A stretch of 64,000 bases of DNA from Panopea generosa (lineage: Eukaryota > Mollusca > Bivalvia > Adapedonta > Hiatellidae). Where the stretch lies: positions 44,779,769 through 44,843,768 of the forward strand of contig CM055903.1 of NCBI GenBank assembly GCA_029582155.1, given 5' to 3'. The position numbers and the translations under genes were made by a program. The first letter of the stretch is position 1. Every line of letters starts with the position of its first letter. Under the pieces are notes generated by a model. It made no database searches. It saw only the letters and a list, made by a program, of their open reading frames with translations, and was not told the DNA's origin. Positions 25,301 through 40,300 of the stretch are shown here, in pieces.

Positions 25301-28300
25301 GCTCTTGACCAGACTTCTTGAACAGTTTTGCTGCCTCGTGGAATTTGCCTTGATAAGCATACACATCGCCGAGGAACACCATGTTGTCATTCTCACCTCT
25401 CTTCTTACGCTCCTGGAAGAAAGTGGTTATACATTTTTTATTTCGGGTTGGACACCATTTTAACTCAACCTGTCAATGATGTACATGTACAGTTAAACCT
25501 GTTTTAGCAGTCAGCTCTATTAAGCAGTCACTTGTCTTAAGCAGCCACAACTGCTATTTTCCATTTCTATGCTCTAAGACCTATTTAAGCAACAGCCTGT
25601 TTTAAAAGGCCACTTTTGCTCCTTCCCTTGACTGGCTGCTTAAAATATATGTAGGTTTAACTGCATATGAATGGAAGCATGTGTTATGGTTTAAGGGAGA
25701 TATAAGACAGAAGTAGATAAACACACAAACATTGATCTAAAAAAAGTATGATTTGTCTAAGTTGTAATAACTTGTTCCACAATCAAAGTAAAATAAAATA
25801 AGTTTAAACTATTTAAAATTAAACTAATTGTAAACTCTCTCACTTTCAATTTTTGGCCAGAGCTAAGAGTAAAAAGCCACATTTTTAGTTAACCCTTTAC
25901 TTTATATAGACGCTTTTGGACACCTCTAATATAGATGCCTTTGGACACCTAATATAGAAGGCTTTTGAATTATTGGGTGAATTATGTTTATATTAACTGA
26001 CAGAGTGGAAAACAGTGCAGGAAGTGTTCAGATTGCTCATTACTGGCATCTATATGAAGTAAAGGGTTACCAACCACTTATCATCTCTCACCGCCGAAAT
26101 TGTGGGTTCAAGCCCAGCTCAGCCCAAAAACTTTGTTTGAGAAAGTGTGTCATTTACTTGCGGAAGTACAGTAGTTCTACCCTGATTCATTTTGAGGTCT
26201 TTATCCATCAGTAAAACTGGATATGCCATATATAACATGTGTTGTTGAACATGGCATTAAACCCCATCCAAACCTTTTTGTCCCATAAGTGGCTTTTATT
26301 GGTTTTACAACCAGTTAAACAGTATGGGGACTGGAAACAACATATACAGACATTCAAACTTTGTCTTGCCTACCTCTATATTGTGTATCAGCTCCAGATA
26401 TCTCAAGTCTCTTATCCTAATAAAGGCTTTCTTTGCTATGTCGAAATCTAACCCCTCTAGAGCCTCGTGCGCCAATGTCTCCCAATCCCCGTCCGTTACC
26501 CCTAGACATGCAACTTTGTAGGCATCCCTGAAATATAAGATAAACTATAAATTATAAATGGTAACATGATTCGAACAAAAACATTCATCTACAATAGTAA
26601 ATATTATTACAAAACAAAAATTAATTTTGTGTTACAAAATCAGCAGATCCCCGTTTTTTTGTCACGGGATTCAACGCACATTTGGATATTCCAGAGGCAG
26701 GTTCAAGTATTAAATTTCCCACCATTTTCATTTAAATAGATACTTTCTAAAAAAATATACATATTTTTCAATATTAATTTTATTTTAATATTACAGGAAA
26801 TCTCAGGGACTGTCTGGACACCCTGCTATCTTAATTTAATGAGAGAATTCATTTGAACAATTCATTCTTCTATAATAATCAGCATTTTAGATTTCGACTC
26901 GAGAGGTCCTCTTTTATAGGGAAGAGAGGAATGCCTCAACTGCAAGAACAGCACTCTAAGTAAAACCACTGTCCATTAAACAGAAATAAATATTTCAACA
27001 TTGACATACTTGAACAGTTTTTTCTCCAGATACTGGTACATGGGGGCAGACTGCGGTACATCCACTGATGACATGGCGTAAATGTGCAGGCAGAATATCT
27101 TGGATCCACTGAACCCAACAACAAACCCCTGTAATGGCCGAGAATACAAGGTCATTTTACTGAGAATACAAAGTCATTTTACCCAGAATACATCTACACA
27201 TATTTGAAATATCTCACTTTCAAACTTTGGTGAATACGTCTATTATATTGACTCTAACATTAATAATAACCTAACAGAGTTAAACAAGAGGTCATACACA
27301 TTTTTTAAATGGACTTTTCTTTACTAGGCAATCATCAATAAAAATGTAATTATTGAACTAGTTGTCCCAGTTCCAGTATGATATGGCTAGATGGAAAACA
27401 TATCACGGAAAACTTAAGATTCCATGAAGTTTCTGCTAATGCAAAGGAAAAATATGGAGATTACCTGAAGTTTCTGCTTATGCATGGGAAAAGCAGGATT
27501 ATCTGGAGTTTTTCGTAGGATCCTTGAGCAGGAAAAATAGAGATTAAATGACATACATGCATCTGCTGATGCACAAGATGAATGATATTACCAATGAATA
27601 TGAAAAATTGAGCAGAAAAAAAATGGAGATTACCTGAAGTTTCTGCTGATGCACGGGAAAATTGCTGGCCTTGATGTTCAGTAGACCATTACCAGAGAAG
27701 CACAACATGTCTTCATAGTGGGTGTTCCACGCAACACTGTTGGCATTAGGCTCCTGTGCATAAGTAATAACAATTTTAAATTAAAACACAGGTTTATTAT
27801 TCATACATTTACAGAATGTAATATCACCAATAATTAACTCTCGCTATGTGAAATCAAGCATTCAGTGAAACCTGTGTTGGTGATTACCTTAAACTATTAA
27901 AACAAGAATAGTTTATATTTCAACACTTTTTCTATATATTAAATAATTACAAGGACAGGTGATGTTTACTATTTTTTTTCTTACGTTAAGACCACAATAA
28001 AATCTTTGCGGGAGTGAAGTAAATAAATCATGTTCCAGAACATTTCATAATTGATGTAAAACAGATCAATTTTGTAATATTAACTATATAGAGGATCTTA
28101 CAATTATACAAGGCTTTTGCCAAGCATTATATCATTTTTTACTTGTTTAATCAATTTGATTGATAATAAATGAGCATAAATGTAAGATTCCTTTTACCAT
28201 ACAAAACACAAAAATGGTAAATATACAATATATTTTTCAGGTCATTTAAAATTACTCTCCTACACTGTAAGTTATGTGGTATAAGGATTTTTTTAACTAT

Positions 28301-31300
28301 CCGTTTATTCAGTACATCATACATATCTTAAAATGTTTGTATTATTATTATTTAAATAGAAAAATGAAAAAAATTATTACAACTGGAAATGAAATGTATA
28401 AATTCAATCAAGTGTACTTATTCTTTATAATAAATATCAAGTATTCTTAATCTTTATAACTATCAAGTATACTTAATATTTGTAATAAATATCAATAATT
28501 CTTGATCTTTATAACTATCAAGTATACTTAATATTTGCAATAAATATCAATAATTCTTAATCTTTATAACTATCAAGTATACTTAATATTTGCAATAAAT
28601 ATCAATAATTCTTAATCGTTATAACTATCAAGTATACTTAATATTTGCAATAAATATCAATAATTCTTAATCGTTATAAGACAACTGCTTTTTAAACTAA
28701 TAATTAAAACTTTTTCTGGAAAGCATCAATACTGAACAGTTCCAAAAACTTCTCCCAAATTTCATTTTCATCAATTTTCTTTCAACATAACTTTACAAAT
28801 TAGAAATTGAAATAGAAGTAATACTTAAAACAGGTAACATTCTAACTGATGGTTTTGCAGACATCATTAAATATTGTCTACATGTTAAAGTAAGATTAGA
28901 AAATCCAACCAAATTGAAAACAATAAAAAAAAGGAGAAAATTCAACAGAAAATGTGCAGAACATGAACTTTGGGAACACGGAACCTTCCTTCATGATGTG
29001 GTTCATTAACACGATGAATGCCAGAAATTCTATTTCAAAATCACCACACAAGGAGTCGCTGTGGCAAATTAACTCTCTCTGTATGTACAAAATGATACAT
29101 TTTCTAATTGTTCATTTATAAACACATTTTTTATTAAATTGTTGAACTATTTCAATGAATAAAAGAAAATTACCCATTACACATTACATCTTGAGAGCTT
29201 ATTTTTTTTAACGCACATACTGACCTGGAAAAGTAGTTCCTTTGTGTTAATGTCATACACGAGACATGTGTTGTGTTCGTCGACTACAGCCAGACGAGTA
29301 CGACTGGCACTCACGTCTAGACATCTCACAGATGTGGTTTGTTTTAATAATACTATTGGGAAGGGGTTGTCCACAAAAAGCTTCAGTATCTAACAATATA
29401 ATTAAATAAAGGTCATTGTTTCAAATATTTACTCTGTCAATTTATACAATTTTCTGAGATGAAGTAAACATTCTTGAATATTGGTTAAGGATATATACAT
29501 GTATGCTGCATTAAATATTCCTATATCACCCTAAAGCCAAGATAAAATTCTTGTGCTGGAACATTGAAACTATTAATAACATTTTTTTTAATTGTTTGGT
29601 ATGCAAGAAAAAGAAATATTCATGGCTTTTTCTTTTCAGATAGAAAATCCTGTCCCTAACAACTGTTTTGGCAGAACTTTGTTCCCACTAAAACAGTTAT
29701 TCCTCAGGACAAAATTTTCTATCCAAACCCCAAACCCATGTAAGGGTATCTAATTTTTACCGGTACTAGATATTTTTATTTTACCCTTTTGGACCTAAAT
29801 AAAATTCTTGCACTGTGATGTTCGAACCATCAATGACATGTTGTCTTATATTATATGAAGTAACTTATATAATTTAATGTCTTAAAGGTGATTGTGGTAA
29901 GAAATATATTGATTGTTTATATCAAAATAATTATTCCATGTGTTTAGTATGCATAAAAAGAATCATGGCTTTTCAGTTTGGATAGAAAATTCCGTCCCTT
30001 GGTAAAATTACTTTTGCAGGAACTCGGTTGGGCCTCATTTCTGCCAAAAAAGATATCCCCTGGGACAGAATTTTCTATCTAAATCTCAAATCAATGTAAA
30101 ATTCATATACTACTGAACAAAATACATAACTAAAATATATCCAACTATATACTGGGCATGTTTCTTTTGTTGAAAGTTTTAAATTGCAAGCACTGCAGCT
30201 ATATCAATATCACCAATTAAAATTTCAATTGGTTTATTTTCCAGACAAATTGTTTTATTTCAGGGTTAACCATGTGACTGCTTTATGACTTACTTGTCCA
30301 TTTTTGAGACCAACAAGCAGTCCCTCCCTTCCTGGAGGCCCACCAATCACTTTGATATATCTGATGAGAGATTCCATGACCCATTCTTTCTCCTTCACAC
30401 CTTGAAATGAGTAACACTGTAGTCGTTTATCCTGCAAAAACAAATATCATCACACACTTAAAACTAACTCCCATCTTACAGAATTTCTGTAATAGATTAT
30501 TTCACCCACAATATTTGGACCATTATCATTTAGGACAGCCAATAAAAAAACAATCGAATAATAGCAAAACAGTGTAGATCAGATTTTGTTACATGCTGAT
30601 TGAGCGGAGTCTATGCTGTGTTCAATTGGTGTCATTGATGATAATAGTAAGTGGAGTTTCTTCATCTATTTGACATGACCATAAATCAGACATTTCTGTC
30701 AATCAAAGTCTACTTTCATCTTTTGATTATGTATAAGTACCATAGTTATTCAATGTTGGTTAACAAACAATGTTTCAAACGTGCTGTGAGTATCGGCAGT
30801 TTACAAAAATTCTGAATTTTAGTCTTCAAAAATCTCACACTCGGACCATGATCTGCCATTTACAAAAATTAACACATCTGTTACTAATGTTTAAAAATAT
30901 TAATTTATCATAGATTGCAGAAAAAAGTCCTTTATCATTCCTGCACACTAAAAACAAAATAATACTATTAAAACTAGAAGGTGTTGCAGACATACAGCCT
31001 TGCTGGATGACACAACAATGCTGCTGAGATTAGTTGAACTACAATAACAAGCCTTCAATACCGAGTCCACCCCATGCTCTATCTCTTAACTGTATTGACC
31101 ACTAAAAGTAATCATTCTCATGTTATTATTCTTACAACTCTCCATGGCATAAATATGAGCTAAATATTCAATCAATCAATATTAAAACTTGAGCAGTAAA
31201 AGTAAACTAACAATCTGCCATCCTGGTGAACACTACGACTCTCCAATCCAGGGGTCATTTTTACTAACATTGTAAGTGAAGATATTTTGCATGAACAAAT

Positions 31301-34300
31301 TGTGAAACCTAGGAACATTTCATTTACAATTTTTAAAATGAATACTAATTACAAGGCTTACGAAAGCTTGTAAAAGGATGTAAGCAAAAAAAAAATTTAA
31401 CTTCAAATTTCAAAGAAAGAAGTTTGTAAGCTTAAACGAGCCCCAGGGTCCCATGCTTTACCATGTGCCCCAATAATTGTTATAATACAATTAGACAGTC
31501 CTGTATGCTGACCTGACATAGGATGATATTCTGTGAACAAACCACCAGAAGATTGCACTCAAACTTCCGGTTTATCTTGTCCTTCACGCGGTAGTGCATA
31601 TCTGCAGCATCATCTGAGTACAACTCGTACACCACTATCTTGTCTGGTAGCTGAACCTGAAACACACAACATGTGACAAGTGTTAATATAAAATTATATA
31701 GACATGGTTGGACCATTAAAATTGGCTGTGTATCAAAAAAAAAATCATTTTCATATCAATGCTGTTAAAAAAATGTTTGTATGCGGTTGCAAATTTCAAA
31801 ATTACATTATATTTAACCCTATATTTAATTATATTGCAAGACCTTTGTTCATAGGCTACAATATGTTACACAGACTACAATGTACAATTTAATGGTGTTG
31901 TGAGACCTTTCACCAGAGACTACAATGTACAGTTAAATTGTGTTGTGAGACCTTTCTCCATAAGCTACAATGTACAATTTAATGGCGTCGTGAGACCTAA
32001 ACATACCGCAAGTCTGTGTCTGTATATGGCAATCTTCTTCACTAAATCTCTGCATTTAATTCTCACTGAAATAAAAATTAAAATTATTCAATTATTTCAT
32101 CCATCAGTGGGTTTTGTTTAACCATTATTCAGTCATACTCCCATTTGCAAATACCAGCAGTATCTTTATTTTCGATTGAGTGGTACAAATTCCCAATTAA
32201 AAGTTTCAAAAATTGTAGTGAAAAACTGACCATAATTCCTTGAGAAATAAATGCAAGTGTTCGCCATTCTGAATTGATTACGAAACTACTTCTTCCTTTA
32301 AATGGTCAGTTAAGCAAGTGTACAAGTTTTTATAATGTTAAGCTACCAAAAGTTTTCACAATTTTAATGAAAACGCTTCTTAAATTCCATATTTCAAGGG
32401 TAAGGGTCATCTTCCCAAAATGGTGAAAAAAAGCACGCTGATACATCCATCAATTATTAAAGAACTGGAGAACATAGATGGGGTCACAGTGTCTGAAGAC
32501 AAATAAAACTTTCTAACATATGAATTTTTAACATCCAAACACAACAAATAAAGAAAATAACAAAAGATCATAAAATACTAACAAACCTTGATGTTCATGT
32601 TCAAAGGCTTTCAGTAAATCAAAATGGAAAAAATAATTATGACATAACTACATGTACAACCCCTTTAACATCCCATATATAACATACTGCTGGTGAGTAC
32701 ACATAGTATTTAAAATAAAAATTAAGTGATTCTACAGACAAGAAAACACAATGACTTATCAATACAAGTTCTCTTATGTTAAGCAGGCATTCAAACACCC
32801 ATAAAATAAAATAACAAAAGGACTGAAGTTCAATAAAAAGCAATTAACAAACTTAATGAATAACAACTCAACCAAATAAAACAGAAATTACAGCGCCAGT
32901 TGTGTTTTGGTTTTATTTTGACACCAAGACTTTGCATGATTTCAGCTGCAGCGCTGATACTCGTGTTATCCCCACATCCCGGGGGCATATCACAATACAA
33001 AGATTCTAGAAATCGCAACTTCTCTGTCTTCATAGGATGGTCAGCTATTGTGCAGATATCTACAAATATCACAGTATATCACCCACATAGCAATGTGAAT
33101 CGTGCTCCAGGGACCAAGCTAGGTATGATTTTTAGGAGAATTCTCCCTCCAGACAAAATAAGAAGAAGTTGAGTGAAAAGTAACTACATCTGAAATATCA
33201 ATATGACTGACATTTATTGTTATATTTAGTGTTTTTTCTTTAATGATTATTTATCCTGTATCTAGGCTTCCAGGTAGCAAGAATATGCATATGCAGCTAG
33301 TGCTATTTAATCTGATCATTTCTGTGTTTATTGGGGTAAACAGTCTACATGACAACCAAATATAGTGGGACTTTTATTAACTTTATGTAATCTTCGTATA
33401 TTGAGTTTAGAATGTGCAGTCAAGTGGGCTTTCCCAGACTCTTGAGAGCTAAGTCTGGATGTTTATGGCAAATGCTTACCTGTGTCACTCCCTAGCTTGG
33501 TTCCTAGTATTCTAAACTAAAATAAGCATTCTATGTTAGTATAACTTATCTATTACTTTTCTACAAATAAACGGCAGATTCTGCACTGTAATAAAGGTTG
33601 TACTTCCATTTTTAATACTCATCCCCTAAGATTTTTTCTGGACCATGCTGCTAACTCTTCATGGATTATTAGAAATATAAGTATTTTTATAATACCAATA
33701 TATCTCTCATTCTCATCAAAAACGGATATGATACCAGTTTGATTATTTATGAAATCAAAAGGATAATGTTTTCAGCTCCAAGCTAGTCCATAAAATTTAA
33801 TATACAGTTGAACCTGTTCAAATGGTCATCTCTTTTAAGCAGCCACATTTGCTATTTCTCATTTCTATGCTTTCAGAGAAAATTAACCTGTTTTAAGCAA
33901 CAACCTGTCTTAAAAGGCCACTTTTGCCCCTTCCTTTGACTAGCTGCTTAAGAAAGGTTTGACTGTTTGTTAATTTTCATTAGAAGATAAAACGATCAAG
34001 ATGCAAGGTGTGTTAAATACCTGAGCCAGCACACACTTACCTTTCTGATCAGTGATGAGATGCTGTATAATGACATCAGTCATGTTGTCTCTGTAGGCAT
34101 ACCTGTCCTTGTACAGACCATGTACAGTACTGAATATCAGCTGGTAGTAGGCTATAGTGCCGTCCTGACATCCCACAGCCTGCAGGTAAACATAGTAATG
34201 AATAAATGATTCCATGAAACTGCAGTTCTATGGCATACCCACACAAAAGGTTACAAGATGCCAACAGGAAGGAAGATTCCAGACTCACTCTCTATGTGCA

Positions 34301-37300
34301 GATTAACATATATGTTGAAAAAAAACACAGGTCACCCTTAAAGAATTCTTTGTTTGCCACTTCTGGCATACATTTATACCACTTGGGGTGAGTGGGTAGG
34401 TAGTTAATTCCTCTTCTTTTTTTTTGCAAGTAATCAGAGAATCTTTTTACCACAACTGGAAATGTGTAATATGAACAGGCAGTGACAGAACACACAATGA
34501 CCAAGATTTTGAATGTACATCAAAAAAAGTTTCTGATTGGTGTTTGTCAACTGGAAGCAGCAAACAAACAATATTTTAGTTTTACCCCAAACAACAAAGA
34601 ATATGCAGAACTGGTTAACCACCTAGCTGAACCAAGAAACAATGATTATATATGCTGACCACCATTAAATAACTTCATTAGCATTGAAGAAAGTCATAAA
34701 ACCCCATACAAGAAATCTACATTTTATGTGTAACACAATCGATCAAATTTTGCAAGTTTTACTCACCACGTAGTTCGAGTCTGGCTTTACTGCTGATGCC
34801 CACACCCAGGACTGCTGGTCACCAATAGTTCCCAGCTTTACTCCTTCCTTTGTATGCAGATTACACTGTTTATTAGAGCCACCTACTACAACATACTCTC
34901 CCTTGGAAAACCATTTAACGAAGCAGGGATCATATCCTAGCTGTCTGTCCTTGCCGATCTAGAAATTGCAGAATTTGGAAGCAATTGAATAGTTAGTCCA
35001 TAAATGACTGTATGTCTTTCTCATAAGCTTACCTTTGCACATGACAATGGCACTGCATACATATTTTTTTTAACTTTTTTTAAACATTTAGCAACATTTT
35101 TATGCCATTGAGGGCTAAAAGATGATCAGTTAACCTAACCTCTCTTTCCTGGGATCCTTCACAATTAACAAGTACTCGAGACACAATTTCATATATCAAT
35201 AATGAGGAGACGGTTGCCAGGCAGGGATTCGAACTCGTAACTCCTTGATTGCTAGTCAGACATATTACCGACTGAGGTAACCGGGCTGACATACATATTA
35301 TATTCAAAGAAAAATCTGTATAATGTTTTTATTCTCTATGGAAATTTGAATTTCAATGGATTTCCATTTATACAAATGTATTCAACTTAAATGTGAAGTA
35401 AGGGCAGAGTTTTTGCCCCAGCAGAACCAGTACTGGGTGTTTTGAGAAGCAAACAGGTTACGCTGAGGATCATATATGTAACGTTAGCCGCCAACACTAC
35501 ACAAAATCCACTTAGTTGGAAAATGAACACTAACCTGTTTACCAGACAGCTGGTAAAATGAGAGTCTCTGCCCCCAGTCAGCCACAGCCAGCACATCGTA
35601 TGCCTCATCCCTGTAATACATCGCACATTGAATTATATAACTGTCATCCGAGAAGACAAAATTAATACACATCTATGGTTGGGTGGTCCAAGGTGCTGTC
35701 TCAAACAACTTACCTGACTGCTGCAGTTTAGCTTCGAGCCCATCTCAGACTCTTTGCAACATAATTTGCCAGTTACTTACAGTAGGATGGTAGTGACAGT
35801 AACTTATTATGTGTAGTCTGACAAGTGAATTTGATGCCTTCTAGATACAGTAAAAGATGCAAGATACAAAATGTATTTAAAGTCGGCATAAACATAATAA
35901 ACATTAGCTACGTATAATGTATTGACTGACAGTAATTTTCCTATGCTGGAATGCAAACAGTTAACTGTTTTCACTTGTTTTCCACCTCATTTCATTATAT
36001 TATATCAAATATCCAGTAACAAATATACAAAGCAGCAAACAAAAACTTTTTATTAACTCTACAAAATACCTTTAATATTTCCCATCTAATTTGTGCTTAA
36101 ACTATAACCTACATGTACTGGTATATAATTAATAATATACAAAATTCAAAAATATACAATAACATAGCATACTATCAATTTATACTAAATAGGCAAGTGT
36201 ATTTTAAGTCTCCCTTCATTTAAAGGGATTATATTGGCAAGTAACACAAACATGCTGTTAATCCAGACTTTTCCAGTATGCAATGTGCACAAAATAATGC
36301 TTATGTATGGATGTATAACTTTTATTAACTTGAAAGTTATCAAATTAACAGTAATTGAATATTGACCAAAACTTTAATATGTCCCGCAATAAAGTATAGT
36401 ATAATGTTTACATTGAACTCTGTAAACTTCCCAAACAAAACCTCAAAAATGAGATCGAGATTCAAGTCTTCACGATGTTATCCGATGACTGATCGGAAAC
36501 CCGAAAGCGGTTCATTGAAAAATGCAAATGTAAACAAAAATAAAAACGTTGCTTCAGAAACCGGACGTTTATAATAAAGAGGTTATGCAATTAAACACTT
36601 TTGACGCGTATATCTCTAAATTATAAGTGTATCTTCATGCTGGGCGTATGTTTTTAGGACAGGGAATTGATGGTAATATGCCAATATAATCCCTTTAACA
36701 AGATGAATAACAATAAATTATATTTTAACAAATGATTAAAATTTAATAAAAAATATGCTAGAAGTCAATATTTAAATTACGCAGGATATTTCACAAATAT
36801 TGAGAAAGCTCGGACTAAAAGTTTAAGAACTGTATCAGAGAAGAATCTAATACAAGGTTTAGTTACATAATTATCTCTTCTAACATCGATACAAAATTAT
36901 CTAATATATTGTTGTATATGTAATATTGTATTAAACACGGTGACAAGATGTTCCTGAGCGTACCTTGATGGGTTCCACTGTAGAGACCAGATGGGTGACG
37001 TATTAGCACCTGGTCGTTCTATCTTCACTTTCTCCTCCCCATTCTGAAGTGTTTTATTGTAATTTTATTATTTCTTTTATAGACAAGTATTACTAACTTT
37101 TCTTATTATTTTGTTTCTATTATTATCATTCCGTCATCTTCATTGCCATTATTACACTACAGTGCTCCATATAAACACTAGTTGGGCGTATTTAAGCATT
37201 GAATTTTATTTAACCCTTTACTTCATATAGACGCCTTTGGACACCTGTAATATAGACGCCTTTGGACACCTAATATAGAAGGCTTTTGAATAATTGGGAG

Positions 37301-40300
37301 AATTATGTTTATATTAACTGACAGAGTGGAAAACAGTGCAGGAAGTGTTCATATTGCTCAGGCCTTCTGTGATTGGTACAGGAAAACATGTATCTATGGA
37401 GTAAAGGGTTAATAAAGAATTGAAATTAATGAAAGTGGTTAAAATGTTCATTTTTACCCTTGATGATTTGGAAATAAGCATCGCATACACATTCAAGGAG
37501 TAAGATACTCATTTGAAGAAAACTGGAGCATTGTAACTATCTTGAATTTAGCAAATCAATACCTGAAATCTTTATATAATTCTTACTATATTGCTCGATA
37601 TCACAACAGTATCTAATAGTCTGGAGGTCACTAGTCAATATTTCATGTAGAAAATAAGTAATATTAACGGTATTTCAATATATATCTTATCATTGTTAAT
37701 CTAAATAATTTGTATCGTTATTTCATTTTTTATTATAATTCTACAATCTCCTTTGCAATCATAATTTTATCATGTCAATGCATTCATTTCTGTTGATAAA
37801 CTGCCTGCCTGATAAACATAGGTTTATTACATTAATGCAAGTTTATCAGGTAAATACATTTTGATCTGAACAGAATCTCTACAGGCTAACAAAAGTTTGA
37901 TGCTGATTTTCAATTTCATAAATAAGACGAATAAGAAATATTGACATGATAAAGAGAATACCACATTAGTGTCTTATATTGCTAACTTCATCAGGTTCGG
38001 CACAAAAAACAATGAGGACTTGGCACAGCCGCTTCCTGTTTTTTTCTAAGCCTCACCTGATAAAGTTGATAATATCAGATATTAACATGTAATTCTATTT
38101 TATTATCCACCTAAAATAGCTATTCCAATGAGCTTCGAGCATTTGTACCATGTGATAAGTACATAAGAAATCGTTATTGTATGCTTCAAACCGGAAGTGA
38201 CCCGAAAATCCAGATAGATTTTTCATATTGGACGGTTTGACGTATAATATGTATTGGACGTTAAGGAACGGTAACTCTAACTATATAAATACTCCGCATA
38301 TCTCAAATATAACATATACATGCAAGAGAAATCACTGAGGCACTCCTAATGAATATTGTGTCGTTTGAAACAAGCAACATATATTTATTTGAGAAATTGA
38401 AGTATATATTATTCCAAAACGTTTAAATAGATCCTTAAAAATATAATTAAAAAAAAAAGACAATAGATGTGATAAAGGAATTATATTAATATTGTTTTAT
38501 TTATTTAAAAGAGCCAACTTTAATATGATAAAAAAATGTGATAAACATTAACTACATGTTATTTTTCCGTATTTTTAAAAAAATGACCATTTGTTAAAAT
38601 AAATTGTTTTATAAAATATTAATCTGATATTGCGTTTCATATGAAAAGAACTCTAGGTGAATAATAAAAAGGTCATTATACAGTTCACTGTACAATGTGG
38701 CTTTAATTGTACTTGCCAATGTTGTGGTGAAAACCTGTATTGGACTCGACACCTGTGGCATCTCGTCCAATGCAGGTTTTCACCACAATATTGACTTATA
38801 TAATATAAACCCATATTGTACAGTGAACTGTATAATAACCTTATAATATTGAACATTTTAATTGTTCATAAATAACGTCCAATCTTTGCAAATGAATGTC
38901 ATACACCAAACATCATCAGGAACAACCAGGGCCACTACTTAAAATTTTCTTTATTATTATTATTATTATTGTTTTAAATTATCATCATTATTTTCTATCA
39001 TCTTACCTTATTTCTAATGCTAACTAGACCATTATAGAGCCCCAGGGCGAGGTATTGTCCATCATTGGTCCAGCTGCAGGCTGTCACTCGACTGCTTACT
39101 TTATGTTTCGACACAGACTTCTGCTCTGGGGACCACAAACCTATGACCAGTCGAGAAATATTAATCAAAACAGAATCCTCAATGTTGAAGCCACCACCAC
39201 ACACAATTTATACCTATTTGTATATATTGCCCCATTTCTGCAAAATTGTGCCTTCTTATTTCATCTGCAACTGGCACCTTTTTCCAGTAATGAATGAGTG
39301 TGATGTGTCACATTATATTCCAAACCTATCTATTGTTTGGCATGCTAGTTTCCTAAGAAGGCTATCAGTATATGACTTTAGAAAACACAGTTTTTAGAGA
39401 AAAACAAAAACTATATAATTATCATTTTGGAAAAAAATAAAATGTGAATGTCAATAATAAAACTTGTACTCAAGTTTTAAAAGTCACTCGAGATTGTTAA
39501 CAATATCACAGAAATTAGATTGCCAAATTCCTACTTGATTATTTTGTATAAAAAAATTAAAGAAATAAAAACCTGTTTCAGAAATTTATATTTAAAATAA
39601 AAAAGATAATATATGCCCAACATGAGAGGTAGTATTCAGAGGACACAACAAACAAAATAAACTGATTTAATGTATTACAGTAAAACCTGTCTTAAGAAGC
39701 CAGTCAATGGAATAAGTAAAAGTGACCTTTTAACACAGGTTGTTGTTTAATTTGTTCTTTAGATAGATAAATGGAAAGAAGCAAAGATGGCAGCTTAAGA
39801 CAAGTGGTTGCTTAATAGAGGTGATTGCTTACATAGGTTTGATTGTATCTTGAAACTTTTATAACAATTTTTTTCATTAATTATAATAAACCAATATGGA
39901 ACAATCAAACAAAAAACACTAACAAAAACAGCATCAACTGGATGACAATGAAATCACAAAATGAAACAGCTTAAAAAAAACACTGATCAACCTCAAAGAA
40001 TACCTTTGATAACATCTGTAAAGTTGCGTCCGGCGGAAAATGCATTGTAGAAATCACAGCCTTCATAAGTAGCTGAATTATGGGTAATATTATCTGATCA
40101 GAATATCCCTTAGTAGGGCAGAAAACATTTAAGAAAATAATATAGATGGCTGGATTTTATTGAGTTTTTGTAATTTGGTTTTATGGTAATTTGTTTTATC
40201 TTGATTGCAAAGAAAGCTTAAAGCTCATAGGTACCGCTATCAAGTCCGCTTCCAGGGTAAAACCAGTACTGAGTGTTTTTTTAGGCAACAAATTGACTTG

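Noticed and set aside
36362..36574. 70-codon open frame between TTAA repeats
   Set aside because: Basic, without transposase motifs, and lies wholly inside a 471-bp non-autonomous element.
39055..39397. Plus-strand open frames of 80 and 110 codons
   Set aside because: They overlap IFT122 exon 4 in antisense and have no family resemblance.
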